From NCBI RefSeq assembly GCF_947488025.1, contig NZ_CANKYS010000011.1, forward strand, positions 95,954-159,953: a stretch of DNA of 64,000 bases, read 5' to 3'. The DNA is from an uncultured Nocardioides sp. Lineage in GTDB: Bacteria; Actinomycetota; Actinomycetes; Propionibacteriales; Nocardioidaceae. Made by a program: the position numbers and the translations under genes. Below the pieces are notes generated by a model that was not told the DNA's origin, ran no database searches, and saw nothing but the letters and a program-made list of their open reading frames with translations. Below are positions 8,335 to 16,284 of the stretch, piece by piece; within the stretch, counting starts at the first letter, position 1, and each line of letters begins with the position of its first letter.

Positions 8335-8388
8335 TTCGTTTGTGGTCAAGCAAAAGATGGCCTGCATGAACATAAAGACCACAACGAA
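8335..8388. promoter_or_regulatory. Inverted repeat in an AT-rich island, possible operator
   Basis: TTCGTTTGTGGTC (8335-8347) and GACCACAACGAA (8377-8388) are inverted copies with one extra T. They flank a 29-base segment far richer in A+T than its surroundings. It lies between the decayed gene (minus) and the ArsA1 gene (plus). It may be the relic operator or promoter of the decayed gene, or belong to ArsA1. No matching regulator is in the window. Confidence 0.4.
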
Positions 8389-8438
8389 GCGTGAAAACAC
8401 CGTCAAGGGGGTCGGAGACGGCTGGCTATCCTCGGCTC

Positions 8439-9464
8439 GTGACCGCGAGCACCGACCGACCCGACGACTGGCCGAAGGTGCGTCTCCACGTCATCACCGG
8501 CAAGGGCGGGACCGGGAAGTCCACCGTGGCCGCAGCGCTCGCCCTCGCGCTGGCGAGCTCGGGTCGCAACGTGCTGCTGTGCGAGGTCGAGGGCCGCCAG
8601 GGCATCGCCCGGATGTTCGACATCGACCCGCTGCCCTACGAGGAGCGGCGCATCGCCAAGGGCGCTCCCGACGAGGACGGCCGCGCCGGCCAGGTCCACG
8701 CGCTCCACATCGATCCCGAGTCGGCGCTGCTCGAGTACCTCTCGATGTACTACAAGCTCGGTCGCGCCGGGAAGGCGCTCGACCGCTTCGGTGTCATCGA
8801 CTTCGCCACCACCATCGCCCCCGGCGTCCGCGACGTGCTCCTCACCGGCAAGGTCTACGAGGCGGTGCAGCGACCCCGCGGCGGTCGGCACCAGCACCAG
8901 ATCACGTACGACGCCGTGGTGCTCGACGCGCCGCCCACGGGCCGCATCTGCCAGTTCCTCGGCGTGAACTCCGAGCTGGCCGGGCTCGCCAAGGTGGGCC
9001 CGATCAAGTCCCAGGCCGACAAGGTGATGGAGTTGCTGCGCTCACCGCGCACGGCGGTGCACCTGGTCACGATCCTCGAGGAGATGCCCGTGCAGGAGAC
9101 CTCCGACGGCATCGCCGAGCTCCGCGCCGCAGGCCTGCCCGTCGGCGGGGTCGTGGTCAACCTGGTGCGCCCGCAGGCCCTCAGCCCGAGCGCGCTGGCC
9201 CAGGTGCGCGACGGCTCCGTCGACCCGACCGCGGTCACCTCCGAGCTGGCCCGCGCCCGCGTGGACGTCGACGCCGAGCTGGTGGGGTCGCTGGTCGCCG
9301 AGGCACGCGACCACGCCGTACGCCGACACCTCGAGGACGAGCAGCGCGAGCTCGTCGCGGCCGAGGGCGTGCCGACCTACGACCTCCCGCGCCTCGCGGG
9401 CGGCATCGACCAGGGCGCGCTCGTCGAGCTCGCCCAGCTGCTCCGCCGCCAGGGGATGGCATGA
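8439..9464 (+). CDS. ArsA/GET3-type ATPase, first of a pair (Rv3679-like)
   Basis: A 341-residue P-loop ATPase of the ArsA/Get3 class. The deviant Walker A GKGGTGKS is at residues 21-28. Switch-like segments follow: VLDAPPTGR and later MPVQETSDGI with VVVNLVRP. The GTG at 8439 is chosen: it gives a compact amino end, whereas upstream codons run into the AT-rich promoter. The stop overlaps the start of the second ArsA gene (ATGA), so the two are coupled and probably form a heteromer, as Rv3679/Rv3680 do in Mycobacterium tuberculosis. No arsenite-binding cysteine cluster is seen, so arsenic export is unlikely. Confidence 0.88.
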   Translation: MTASTDRPDDWPKVRLHVITGKGGTGKSTVAAALALALASSGRNVLLCEVEGRQGIARMFDIDPLPYEERRIAKGAPDEDGRAGQVHALHIDPESALLEYLSMYYKLGRAGKALDRFGVIDFATTIAPGVRDVLLTGKVYEAVQRPRGGRHQHQITYDAVVLDAPPTGRICQFLGVNSELAGLAKVGPIKSQADKVMELLRSPRTAVHLVTILEEMPVQETSDGIAELRAAGLPVGGVVVNLVRPQALSPSALAQVRDGSVDPTAVTSELARARVDVDAELVGSLVAEARDHAVRRHLEDEQRELVAAEGVPTYDLPRLAGGIDQGALVELAQLLRRQGMA

Positions 9465-10633
9465 AAGTCACCCCACGACCGAAGACCACTCCACCGCCGG
9501 TCCTCGACGTCGACGCCCTGCTCGACGACCCGACCATCGAGATCATCGTGTGCTGCGGCGCGGGCGGCGTCGGCAAGACGACGACGTCGGCGGCCCTCGC
9601 GCTCCGTGCGGCCGAGCGAGGCCGCAAGGTCGTCGTGCTGACGATCGACCCGGCCCGCCGGCTGGCGCAGGCGATGGGCATCGAGCAGCTCGACAACACC
9701 CCGCGGCCGGTGTCGTCGGTCGGCGCGGAGGCGGGCGGGTCGCTCGACGCGATGATGCTCGACATGAAGCGCACCTTCGACGAGGTGGTCGAGTCGCAGG
9801 CCAGCCCCGAGAAGGCGAAGCAGATCCTCGAGAACCCGTTCTACGTCGCGCTGTCGAGCTCGTTCGCCGGCACCCAGGAGTACATGGCGATGGAGAAGCT
9901 GGGCCAGCTGCACCGGCAGGCGCTGGCCGACGGGAGCCACGACCTGATCGTGGTCGACACCCCGCCCTCGCGCTCCGCGCTGGACTTCCTCGACGCACCC
10001 GAACGGCTCTCGAGCTTCCTCGACGGTCGGCTGATCCGTCTCCTCGTGGCTCCTGCGCGCGGCCCCGCGCGGCTGATGACCGCCGGCTTCTCCGTGGTGA
10101 CCAACGCGCTCGCCAAGATCCTGGGCGGCCAGATGCTCAAGGACGTGCAGACCTTCGTCACGGCCCTCGACACCCTCTTCGGCAGCTTCCGGCAACGCGC
10201 CGAGAAGACCTTCGCACTGCTCCAGGCCGACGGCACCGCGTTCGTCGTGATCGCCGCACCGGAGCCCGACGCGCTGCGCGAGGCGGCGTACTTCGTCGAC
10301 CGGCTCACCGACGACGACATGCCGCTGGCCGGCCTGGTCGTCAACCGGGCCAGCCCCTCGGCCCGCACGGAGCTGTCGGCCGAGGAGGCCATCACCGCAG
10401 CCGACCGGCTGCAGTCGGGCGACTCGTCGTCACTGACCGCCGGGCTGCTGCGGCTCCACGCCGACCGGGTCCGCATCGTCGAGCGCGAGCAGCACCTGCG
10501 CGAGCGGTTCGCGGCGGCGCACCCGAAGGTCCCGACCGCGATCGTGCCGGCGATGGCGAGCGACGTCCACGACCTCGACGGCCTGCGCGCGATCGGCGAG
10601 AGCCTCGCGCGGCAGGACTCACTCAGACGTTGA
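9461..10633 (+). CDS. ArsA/GET3-type ATPase, second of a pair (Rv3680-like)
   Basis: A 390-residue partner ATPase. Walker A GAGGVGKTT is at residues 33-41, followed by VVLTIDPARRLAQAMG, then the switch region VVDTPPSRSALDFLDAP, and a C-terminal VVNRAS motif, all typical of this ArsA subgroup. It overlaps the first ArsA gene by four bases. Its 3' end overlaps the convergent whiB gene by 11 bp. The arrangement ArsA1-ArsA2-whiB4-ponA2-metallophosphoesterase matches the mycobacterial Rv3679-Rv3683 block, which supports orthology. Cellular role in actinobacteria is linked to envelope physiology; the exact cargo is not shown by sequence. Confidence 0.9.
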   Translation: MKVTPRPKTTPPPVLDVDALLDDPTIEIIVCCGAGGVGKTTTSAALALRAAERGRKVVVLTIDPARRLAQAMGIEQLDNTPRPVSSVGAEAGGSLDAMMLDMKRTFDEVVESQASPEKAKQILENPFYVALSSSFAGTQEYMAMEKLGQLHRQALADGSHDLIVVDTPPSRSALDFLDAPERLSSFLDGRLIRLLVAPARGPARLMTAGFSVVTNALAKILGGQMLKDVQTFVTALDTLFGSFRQRAEKTFALLQADGTAFVVIAAPEPDALREAAYFVDRLTDDDMPLAGLVVNRASPSARTELSAEEAITAADRLQSGDSSSLTAGLLRLHADRVRIVEREQHLRERFAAAHPKVPTAIVPAMASDVHDLDGLRAIGESLARQDSLRR

Positions 10634-10910
10634 CCGCGGGCGTCTCGACCTTGGTGCGGGCGGTCTCCAGGATGGTGCGCCACGACGAACCGGGACGACG
10701 GCGGAGCAGCGCACGGCGCTCACGCTCGGTCATGCCGCCCCAGACACCCCACTCGATCTGGTTGTCGAGCGCCTCGGCCAAGCACTCGGTCCGCACGGGG
10801 CAACCCGCGCACACCTGCTTGGCCTTGTTCTGCTCCGCCCCACGCACGAAGAGCGCGTCCGGAGTGTCGCCCTTGCATGCGGCGCGTGCTGCCCAGTCCT
10901 CGACCCACAT
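10623..10910 (-). CDS. whiB4: WhiB-family [4Fe-4S] regulator, WhiB4-like
   Basis: A 95-residue iron-sulfur transcription factor. The four cluster cysteines are C12, C34, C37 and C43 (C-x2-C-x5-C spacing), followed by the family G-[VI]-W-G-G turn at 55-59 and a basic C-terminal helix (ERERRALLRRR) for DNA binding. The segment PDALFVRGAEQ and the neighbours match mycobacterial WhiB4, a redox-responsive repressor; this specific name rests mainly on synteny. It faces divergently the PBP gene across 196 bp, where both promoters should lie. Confidence 0.92.
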   Translation of the reverse strand: MWVEDWAARAACKGDTPDALFVRGAEQNKAKQVCAGCPVRTECLAEALDNQIEWGVWGGMTERERRALLRRRPGSSWRTILETARTKVETPAVNV

Positions 10911-11106
10911 AAGTCAAACCCCACGGTGATTGTCGAGCCGGTCGGCCGCCCCCATAGCGGCCATCCCCGACTCAGAATGAAAAGTAAACGAATCACCCCC
11001 GGTCCAGACAGGGACCGTGTGGCTCAATTCGTATAGCCCGATATGACTATCCGGCTGCGCGGCTGGAATTCCGGATGGTAAGCGTCCGCCCCGTACTCTG
11101 GTGCCC

Positions 11107-13515
11107 ATGTCCTCACGCTCGTCCTCCTCCTCCGGACGCCCCCAGGGCGGCCCCGACGCCGGTCGGGTTGCGTCCCACCTCGCGGTGATGGCTGCCGTCG
11201 CGGTCGTCATGGGTGTCCTCGTCGCCTGCCTCGCCATTCCCTTCGCGGGCCTGGTGGGCGTCGCGGCGAAGGACGTCAGCAAGGGCATGGTCAACCTCCC
11301 CGAGTCGCTCGAGGCCAAGGACCTGTCGCAGAAGACCCGGATCTACGACGTCAACGGCAACCTCATCGCCTCGCTCTACGACCAGAACCGCATCAACGTG
11401 CCGCTCGGCTCGATCTCGCGGCCGATGGTGAAGGCGATCGTCGCGATCGAGGACTACCGCTTCTACGACCACGGCGCCCTCGACCTCCGGGGCACGCTCC
11501 GGGCCTTCGTCACCAACCAGGCCAACGGCGGCTCGGTGCAGGGCGGCTCGTCGATCACCCAGCAGATGGTGAAGCAGACGCTGCTCTACCAGGCGGAGAC
11601 CGACGAGGAGCGCAAGGCCGCGACCGAGGAGACCTACGCGCGCAAGATCCGCGAGCTGCGCTACGCGATCGCGTTCGAGAAGAACCACACCAAGGACTGG
11701 ATCCTCGAGCGCTACCTCAACATCGCCTACTTCGGCGACGGCGCCTTCGGCGTCCAGTCGGCCGCGCGCCACTTCTTCTCCAAGAACGCCAAGGACCTCA
11801 ACATGCTCGAGGCCGCCACGTTGGCCGGCCTGGTGAAGAACCCGGTCGGCTACGACCCGGTCGACAACCCCGAGCGCGCCGAGAGCCGGCGCAACGTCGT
11901 CCTCGACCGCATGGCACAGCTCGGCGTCCTGACCGAGAAGAAGGCCGACCGGCTCAAGAACAAGCCGATCAAGAAGACGCTCAAGATCGAGACGTCGCCC
12001 AACGGCTGCCAGCAGTCGCGCGCGCCGTTCTTCTGCGACTACGTCGTCAACTGGCTGCTCAAGGACCCCGTCCTCGGCGACACGACCAAGGAGCGCCGCC
12101 GCACGCTCAACAACGGCGGCCTGACGATCAACACCACGATCGACCTCGACATGCAGAAGGCCGCCGACGACTCCGTGGCCTCCCACGTCTACCAGACCGA
12201 CCAGGCCATCGGCGGCCTGGCGATGGTCGAGCCCGGCAGCGGTGACGTCCGCGCGCTCGCGCAGTCGCGCCCGATGGGCAAGGACAAGCAGGGCGGCGAG
12301 ACCTACCTCAACTACACGGTGCCCAAGAAGTACGGCGACGCCAACGGCTTCCAGGCCGGCTCGACGTTCAAGGTCTTCGTCCTCGCCGAGGCCATCAACC
12401 AGGGCATCCCGCTGAGCACGACGATCAACTCGCCGCAGGAGATGAACATCCCCGACGAGGAGTTCGAGAACTGCGACGGCCCCTACGCCGGTGACGGCGA
12501 GGGCTGGAACGTCTCCAACTCCACCGGGTCGGGCACGTTCGACCTCTACTCCGGCACGCAGCAGTCGGTGAACACCTTCTTCGCACAACTGGAGACCCAG
12601 ACCGGCATGTGCGAGCCGCTGCGGCTCGCAGCCGACATGGGCGTCAAGGTCCCGCTGGCGCAGAAGGTGCCGTCGTGGATCCTCGGCGTCTCCGACAGCA
12701 ACCCGCTCGAGATCGCCCAGGCCTACGCCACCTTCGCCGCCCGCGGCTTGCACTGCGAGCCGCGTCCGGTCACGCAGGTGCTCGACTCGTCCGGCCAGGT
12801 GCTCAAGGACTTCGCCGCCGACTGCGAGCAGGTGATGCCCGGCGCGACCGCCGACGCGGTCAACGACATCCTGCGCGGCGTGATGGAGCCCGGCGGGTTC
12901 GGCCAGAACATTGCCATCGACAAGCCGTCGGCCGGCAAGACCGGAACCAACCAGAACAACATGTCGGTGTGGTTCGCCGGCTACACGCCCACCATCTCGA
13001 CTGCCGCGATGGTCGCCGGCGCCAACCAGTTCGGCGAGTGGGTGAGCCTCAACGGCCAGGTCGTCGGAGGCAGCTACATCAGCGAGGCGTTCGGATCGAC
13101 CGTCGCCGGACCGATCTGGGGCGACGCGATGGCCGCGGTGTCGGCCAAGCTCCCCTACGAGGACTTCCAGACCCCGCCCGGCGACGAGATTGCCGGCGTG
13201 CTCAGCACCGTTCCGGACGTGACGGGCCAGAGCGTCGAGGACGCGACCGCGGCGCTCCAGGGCGCGGGGTTCACCGCCGCCGACGGCGGCCAGGTCAACT
13301 CCGAGGCCGAGGCGGGCCTCGTCGTCTCGACCTCACCCGAGGCCGGCGCCCAGCTGAGCAGCGGTGACACGGTCACGCTCTACACCTCGACGGGCTACGT
13401 GCCTCCCCCGCCGTCCACCGACAACGGTGGCAACGGCGGTGGCAACGGCAACGGGAATGGCAACGGCAACGGCAATGGCGGCCGGGGTCGCGGCAACGGC
13501 GGTGGCCGGGGCTGA
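11107..13515 (+). CDS. ponA2: Class A penicillin-binding protein with PASTA domain (PonA2-like)
   Basis: A bifunctional peptidoglycan synthase (802 aa), anchored by one helix (about 24-55). A GT51 glycosyltransferase domain follows, with catalytic Glu in AIEDYRFYDHGALD (E115) and the QGGSSITQQ motif. The transpeptidase has STFK (419-422), an SVN triad and KTGT (611 on). A single PASTA domain spans about 700-762. The tail is a Gly/Asn-rich low-complexity run (from about 13,424) ending in RGRG. ATG 11107 and GTG 11101 are both possible starts. It matches ponA2 next to whiB4 in mycobacteria. Confidence 0.92.
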   Translation: MSSRSSSSSGRPQGGPDAGRVASHLAVMAAVAVVMGVLVACLAIPFAGLVGVAAKDVSKGMVNLPESLEAKDLSQKTRIYDVNGNLIASLYDQNRINVPLGSISRPMVKAIVAIEDYRFYDHGALDLRGTLRAFVTNQANGGSVQGGSSITQQMVKQTLLYQAETDEERKAATEETYARKIRELRYAIAFEKNHTKDWILERYLNIAYFGDGAFGVQSAARHFFSKNAKDLNMLEAATLAGLVKNPVGYDPVDNPERAESRRNVVLDRMAQLGVLTEKKADRLKNKPIKKTLKIETSPNGCQQSRAPFFCDYVVNWLLKDPVLGDTTKERRRTLNNGGLTINTTIDLDMQKAADDSVASHVYQTDQAIGGLAMVEPGSGDVRALAQSRPMGKDKQGGETYLNYTVPKKYGDANGFQAGSTFKVFVLAEAINQGIPLSTTINSPQEMNIPDEEFENCDGPYAGDGEGWNVSNSTGSGTFDLYSGTQQSVNTFFAQLETQTGMCEPLRLAADMGVKVPLAQKVPSWILGVSDSNPLEIAQAYATFAARGLHCEPRPVTQVLDSSGQVLKDFAADCEQVMPGATADAVNDILRGVMEPGGFGQNIAIDKPSAGKTGTNQNNMSVWFAGYTPTISTAAMVAGANQFGEWVSLNGQVVGGSYISEAFGSTVAGPIWGDAMAAVSAKLPYEDFQTPPGDEIAGVLSTVPDVTGQSVEDATAALQGAGFTAADGGQVNSEAEAGLVVSTSPEAGAQLSSGDTVTLYTSTGYVPPPPSTDNGGNGGGNGNGNGNGNGNGGRGRGNGGGRG

Positions 13516-13529
13516 CCCCGGCGGGCTGC

Positions 13530-13988
13530 TCAGCCCAGCTGGCGCCGTACCTCTGCGGCGACCGCGCCTCCGTCGGCACGCCCCTTGACCTGCGGCGTCA
13601 CGACGCCCATCACCTTGCCCATCGCGCGCATGCCCTCGCCGGCGGCGCCCGTCTGCTCGATCGCTGCGCGCACCAGCTCGGCGATATCGGCCTCGCTGAG
13701 CTGGGCGGGGAGGTAGTCGGCGATGACCTCGCCCTCGGCGGCCTCCTTGGCCGCCATCTCGGTGCGCCCGCCCTCCTCGAACGCCACCGCGGCCTCGCGG
13801 CGCTTCTTGGCCTCCGTCGACAGGACGCCGATGATGTCGTCGTCGGAGAGCTCGCGGGCCTCCTTGCCGGCGACCTCGGCGTTGGTGATCGCGGTCAGCA
13901 CCATCCGGATGGTCGAGGACCGCAGCTCGTCACGCGCCTTCATGGCGGTGGTCAGGTCGGCGCGGAGACGGTCCTTCAAAGCACTCAT
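13530..13988 (-). CDS. yqeY: GatB/YqeY domain protein
   Basis: A 152-residue helical protein of the YqeY family, related to the tail domain of the amidotransferase subunit GatB. It begins SALKDRLRADLTTAMKARDELRSSTIRM and contains AAKEAAEGEVIADYLPAQLSE, then GKVMGVVTPQVKGRADG, which is the family signature near the C-terminus. It may bind tRNA, but its function is not settled. The ATG at 13988 is chosen over 13997 because it gives the usual family amino end. It is divergent from the metallophosphoesterase, with only 26 bp between starts, and convergent with ponA2. Confidence 0.9.
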   Translation of the reverse strand: MSALKDRLRADLTTAMKARDELRSSTIRMVLTAITNAEVAGKEARELSDDDIIGVLSTEAKKRREAAVAFEEGGRTEMAAKEAAEGEVIADYLPAQLSEADIAELVRAAIEQTGAAGEGMRAMGKVMGVVTPQVKGRADGGAVAAEVRRQLG

Positions 13989-14014
13989 GAGGCCCATTGT
14001 GGCAGCCTTGGCGA

Positions 14015-14938
14015 ATGCCTCTCCTCCCCGTCGTACGCCGCACGCTCGGGCTCGGGACGCTCGCCGGCGCAGGCCTGGCGACGTACGCAGCATGGGAGGC
14101 CCGGCAGTACACCCTGCGTCGCGTCACCGTGCCCGTGCTGCCCGCCGGCCACGCACCGCTGAAGGTGCTCCACCTCAGTGACATCCACATGGCTCCCGAC
14201 CAGCGGGCCAAGCAGGAGTGGGTGCGCGGTCTCGCCGCGCTCGAGCCCGACCTGGTCATCGACACCGGCGACAACCTCGCCCACATGCGCGCCGTGCCGG
14301 TCGTCGCCGACGCCCTCGGCCGACTGCTCGACGTCCCGGGCACCTACGTCCTCGGGTCCAACGACTACTACGCACCGGGCATGCGCAACCCGCTGCTCTA
14401 CCTGCTCCCCGACACGGGCAAGCGCAACACCTCGACCCCGCAGCTCCCGTGGCCCGACCTCAAGCGGCGCTTCGACGCCGCCGGATGGGTCGACCTCACC
14501 AACGGCTTCGGGTCGCTGACGGTGCGCGACACCACGATCGCCTTCGCGGGCGTCGACGACCCCCACCTGTCCTACGACGACCTCGAGCGGGTCGCCGGCC
14601 CGGCCGACCGGGCGGCCGACCTGCGGCTGGCCGTGGCCCACGCGCCGTACCTCCGCGTGCTCGACCAGTTCGCCGCCGACGGCTACGACGCGATCATCGC
14701 GGGCCACACCCACGGCGGCCAGGTGTGCCTGCCGGGCGGCCGGGCGCTCACGACCAACTGCGACCTCGAACCCGCGCGCGCCCGCGGCCTGCACCGCCAC
14801 CCCGCCGACTCCGCCCCCGGTGACGACGGCTCGGCGTGGCTCCACGTGTCGGCAGGACTCGGGACCAACCCGTACGTCCGCTTCCGTGTGGCCTGCCGCC
14901 CCGAGGCGACGCTGCTGACCCTGGTCCCCGCCGACTGA
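14015..14938 (+). CDS. Membrane-anchored metallophosphoesterase (Rv3683-like)
   Basis: A calcineurin-like phosphoesterase of 307 residues with an N-terminal hydrophobic anchor (about 6-24) that should place the catalytic domain outside the membrane. Metal-binding blocks are in order: LSDIH (D,H), DTGDN, GSNDYY, and the C-terminal GHTHGGQV. Together these form the dinuclear metal centre. The ATG at 14015 is closest to the hydrophobic segment. It is the last gene of the block shared with mycobacteria. The substrate (phosphodiester or pyrophosphate, lipid or nucleotide) is not evident. Confidence 0.88.
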   Translation: MPLLPVVRRTLGLGTLAGAGLATYAAWEARQYTLRRVTVPVLPAGHAPLKVLHLSDIHMAPDQRAKQEWVRGLAALEPDLVIDTGDNLAHMRAVPVVADALGRLLDVPGTYVLGSNDYYAPGMRNPLLYLLPDTGKRNTSTPQLPWPDLKRRFDAAGWVDLTNGFGSLTVRDTTIAFAGVDDPHLSYDDLERVAGPADRAADLRLAVAHAPYLRVLDQFAADGYDAIIAGHTHGGQVCLPGGRALTTNCDLEPARARGLHRHPADSAPGDDGSAWLHVSAGLGTNPYVRFRVACRPEATLLTLVPAD

Positions 14939-14949
14939 AGGAGAGCCCG

Positions 14950-15585
14950 ATGTCCCTGGTGCGCGTCCACAACTTCTCGATCTCCCTCGACGGCTTCGGC
15001 TCCGGCGAGCCCCAGTCCCTGGAGTCGCCGTTCGGGCACGCCGGACAGAAGCTCCACCAGTGGATGATGGCCACGGAGCACTGGGACACCGGCGGCAGCG
15101 TCGGCGTCGACAACGCGTTCGCGGCCCGCCACGACGTCGGCTTCGGCGCCGAGATCATGGGTGCCAACAAGTTCGGCCCACCCGGGTGGCAGGACGACCC
15201 CGACTGGCGCGGGTGGTGGGGTGAGGAGCCGCCCTTCCACACACCGACGTACGTCCTGACGCACCGGCCGCGGCCCCCGCTCGAGATGGCCGGCGGCACC
15301 ACCTTCCACTTCCTCGACGCCTCCCCCGCCGAGGCGCTCGCGGTCGCCCGGCAGGCCGCGGGCGACCTCGACGTACGACTGGGCGGTGGCGCGACGGTGG
15401 TCCGCGAGTTCGTCGCCGCGGGCCTGGTCGACCACCTGCACCTCGTCGTGGTGCCCGTCGTGCTCGGCCGGGGCACCCGCCTGTGGGACGGCCTCGAGGC
15501 GTTGGAGGACACCTTCGACATCGAGACGGTGTCCTCGCCCAGCGGCGTCACCCACCTCACGCTCACCCGCCGCGCCCCCTCCTGA
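14950..15585 (+). CDS. Dihydrofolate reductase-like (RibD C-terminal fold) protein
   Basis: A 211-residue NADPH-binding-type protein of the RibD_C/DHFR superfamily. It starts with RVHNFSISLDGFGSG, contains GAEIMGANKFG (a nucleotide-phosphate loop) and ends with DVRLGGGATVVREFVAAGLVDHLHLVVVPVVLGRGTRLW, which is the family pattern. It starts 11 bp after the metallophosphoesterase stop with an AAGGAG ribosome site, so they are likely co-transcribed. Whether it reduces a flavin precursor or another substrate is unknown. Confidence 0.85.
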   Translation: MSLVRVHNFSISLDGFGSGEPQSLESPFGHAGQKLHQWMMATEHWDTGGSVGVDNAFAARHDVGFGAEIMGANKFGPPGWQDDPDWRGWWGEEPPFHTPTYVLTHRPRPPLEMAGGTTFHFLDASPAEALAVARQAAGDLDVRLGGGATVVREFVAAGLVDHLHLVVVPVVLGRGTRLWDGLEALEDTFDIETVSSPSGVTHLTLTRRAPS

Positions 15586-15656
15586 GCCGACCTCCGTCCA
15601 CGGGTCCGGGGCGATTTCCAGAGCCCCTGACCGCTCCGGTATGCTCGCCGACGTTG

Positions 15657-15681
15657 CCCTGACCAGTTCTCTCGGTCAGGG
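15657..15681. other. Short hairpin just upstream of tRNA-Pro
   Basis: CCCTGACC and GGTCAGGG pair over 8 bp with a 9-base loop, 4 bp before the tRNA acceptor stem. It could be the terminator of the preceding plus-strand gene or a feature of tRNA precursor processing. Confidence 0.35.
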
Positions 15682-15684
15682 CGG

Positions 15685-15758
15685 CGGGCTGTGGCGCAGC
15701 TTGGTAGCGCGCCTCGTTCGGGACGAGGAGGCCGCAGGTTCAAATCCTGTCAGCCCGA
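15685..15758 (+). tRNA. tRNA-Pro(CGG)
   Basis: A 74-nt cloverleaf. The 7-bp acceptor stem CGGGCTG/CAGCCCG is perfect, with discriminator A. The anticodon loop is TTCGGGA (anticodon CGG) on a 5-bp CCTCG/CGAGG stem, and the T-arm contains GTTCAAATC. No CCA is encoded. Confidence 0.97.
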
Positions 15759-15768
15759 CAGTGTCGGA

Positions 15769-15798
15769 GGGCCGGATCCACGCGAGTGGGTCCGGCCC
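15769..15798 (+). terminator. Hairpin terminator after tRNA-Pro
   Basis: GGGCCGGATCCAC and GTGGGTCCGGCCC form a 13-bp stem (one G-T pair) with a 4-base loop, 10 bp after the tRNA, followed by TTCGTCG. Confidence 0.8.
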
Positions 15799-15840
15799 TT
15801 CGTCGTTCCCGCTGGTGCCGGGATGTGGCACTGTGCCCCC

Positions 15841-16281
15841 ATGGCAGACGGTGCTCCCGACGACGGTCCCTCGCTCGAGATGCCCTCGCTGCCGCTGCCG
15901 AGCATGCCGGGGACCGGCCTGCCCGCAGCGGCCCTCACGGGTGTCGCCGTCGGCGGACTGGCGATGGCGCTGGCCTGGCTGGCCGGCGTCGGGTGCGAGG
16001 CCGTACGCGGCACGTCGGCGTGCAGCGGCGGACCGGGACTGCTGCTCCTGGTGGTCGTGCTGGCGCTGCTGTCGTGGGCCGGGAGCCTGCTGCTGCGCCT
16101 GCTCGGCGTGCCGCACGCGGGATCGACCAGCGTCCTCGCGGTCGGCATCCTGGCGGTGCTGGTGCTGGTCCTCCTGCTCGGCTCGCTCGACACGTGGTGG
16201 GCGCTCGTCGCCGTACCCCTGGCGTCGGCGGTCGCCTTCGGCGCCTCGTGGTGGGTCACCACCGCCGCCGGCGACGACTGA
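15841..16281 (+). CDS. Small hypothetical membrane protein
   Basis: A 146-residue protein, not recognised. An acidic, Pro-rich start (residues 1-25) is followed by about four hydrophobic segments: around 30-48, 60-77, 86-105 and 118-136. Two Cys residues lie in the first loop (GCEAVRGTSACSGG). The ATG at 15841 follows the tRNA terminator. It ends 3 bp before the convergent asd stop. Confidence 0.65.
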   Translation: MADGAPDDGPSLEMPSLPLPSMPGTGLPAAALTGVAVGGLAMALAWLAGVGCEAVRGTSACSGGPGLLLLVVVLALLSWAGSLLLRLLGVPHAGSTSVLAVGILAVLVLVLLLGSLDTWWALVAVPLASAVAFGASWWVTTAAGDD

Positions 16282-16284
16282 CTG

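Noticed and set aside
8002..8406. Open frame of 134 residues on the minus strand next to the ArsA1 gene
   Set aside because: It is an Arg/Gln/Pro-rich shadow frame of the decayed DUF1349-like gene, with no ribosome site and no family resemblance.
9461..10633. Arsenic resistance locus based on ArsA similarity
   Set aside because: No arsR, arsB, arsC or arsD is nearby, no metal-binding cysteines are seen, and gene order matches the non-arsenic Rv3679-Rv3680 pair.
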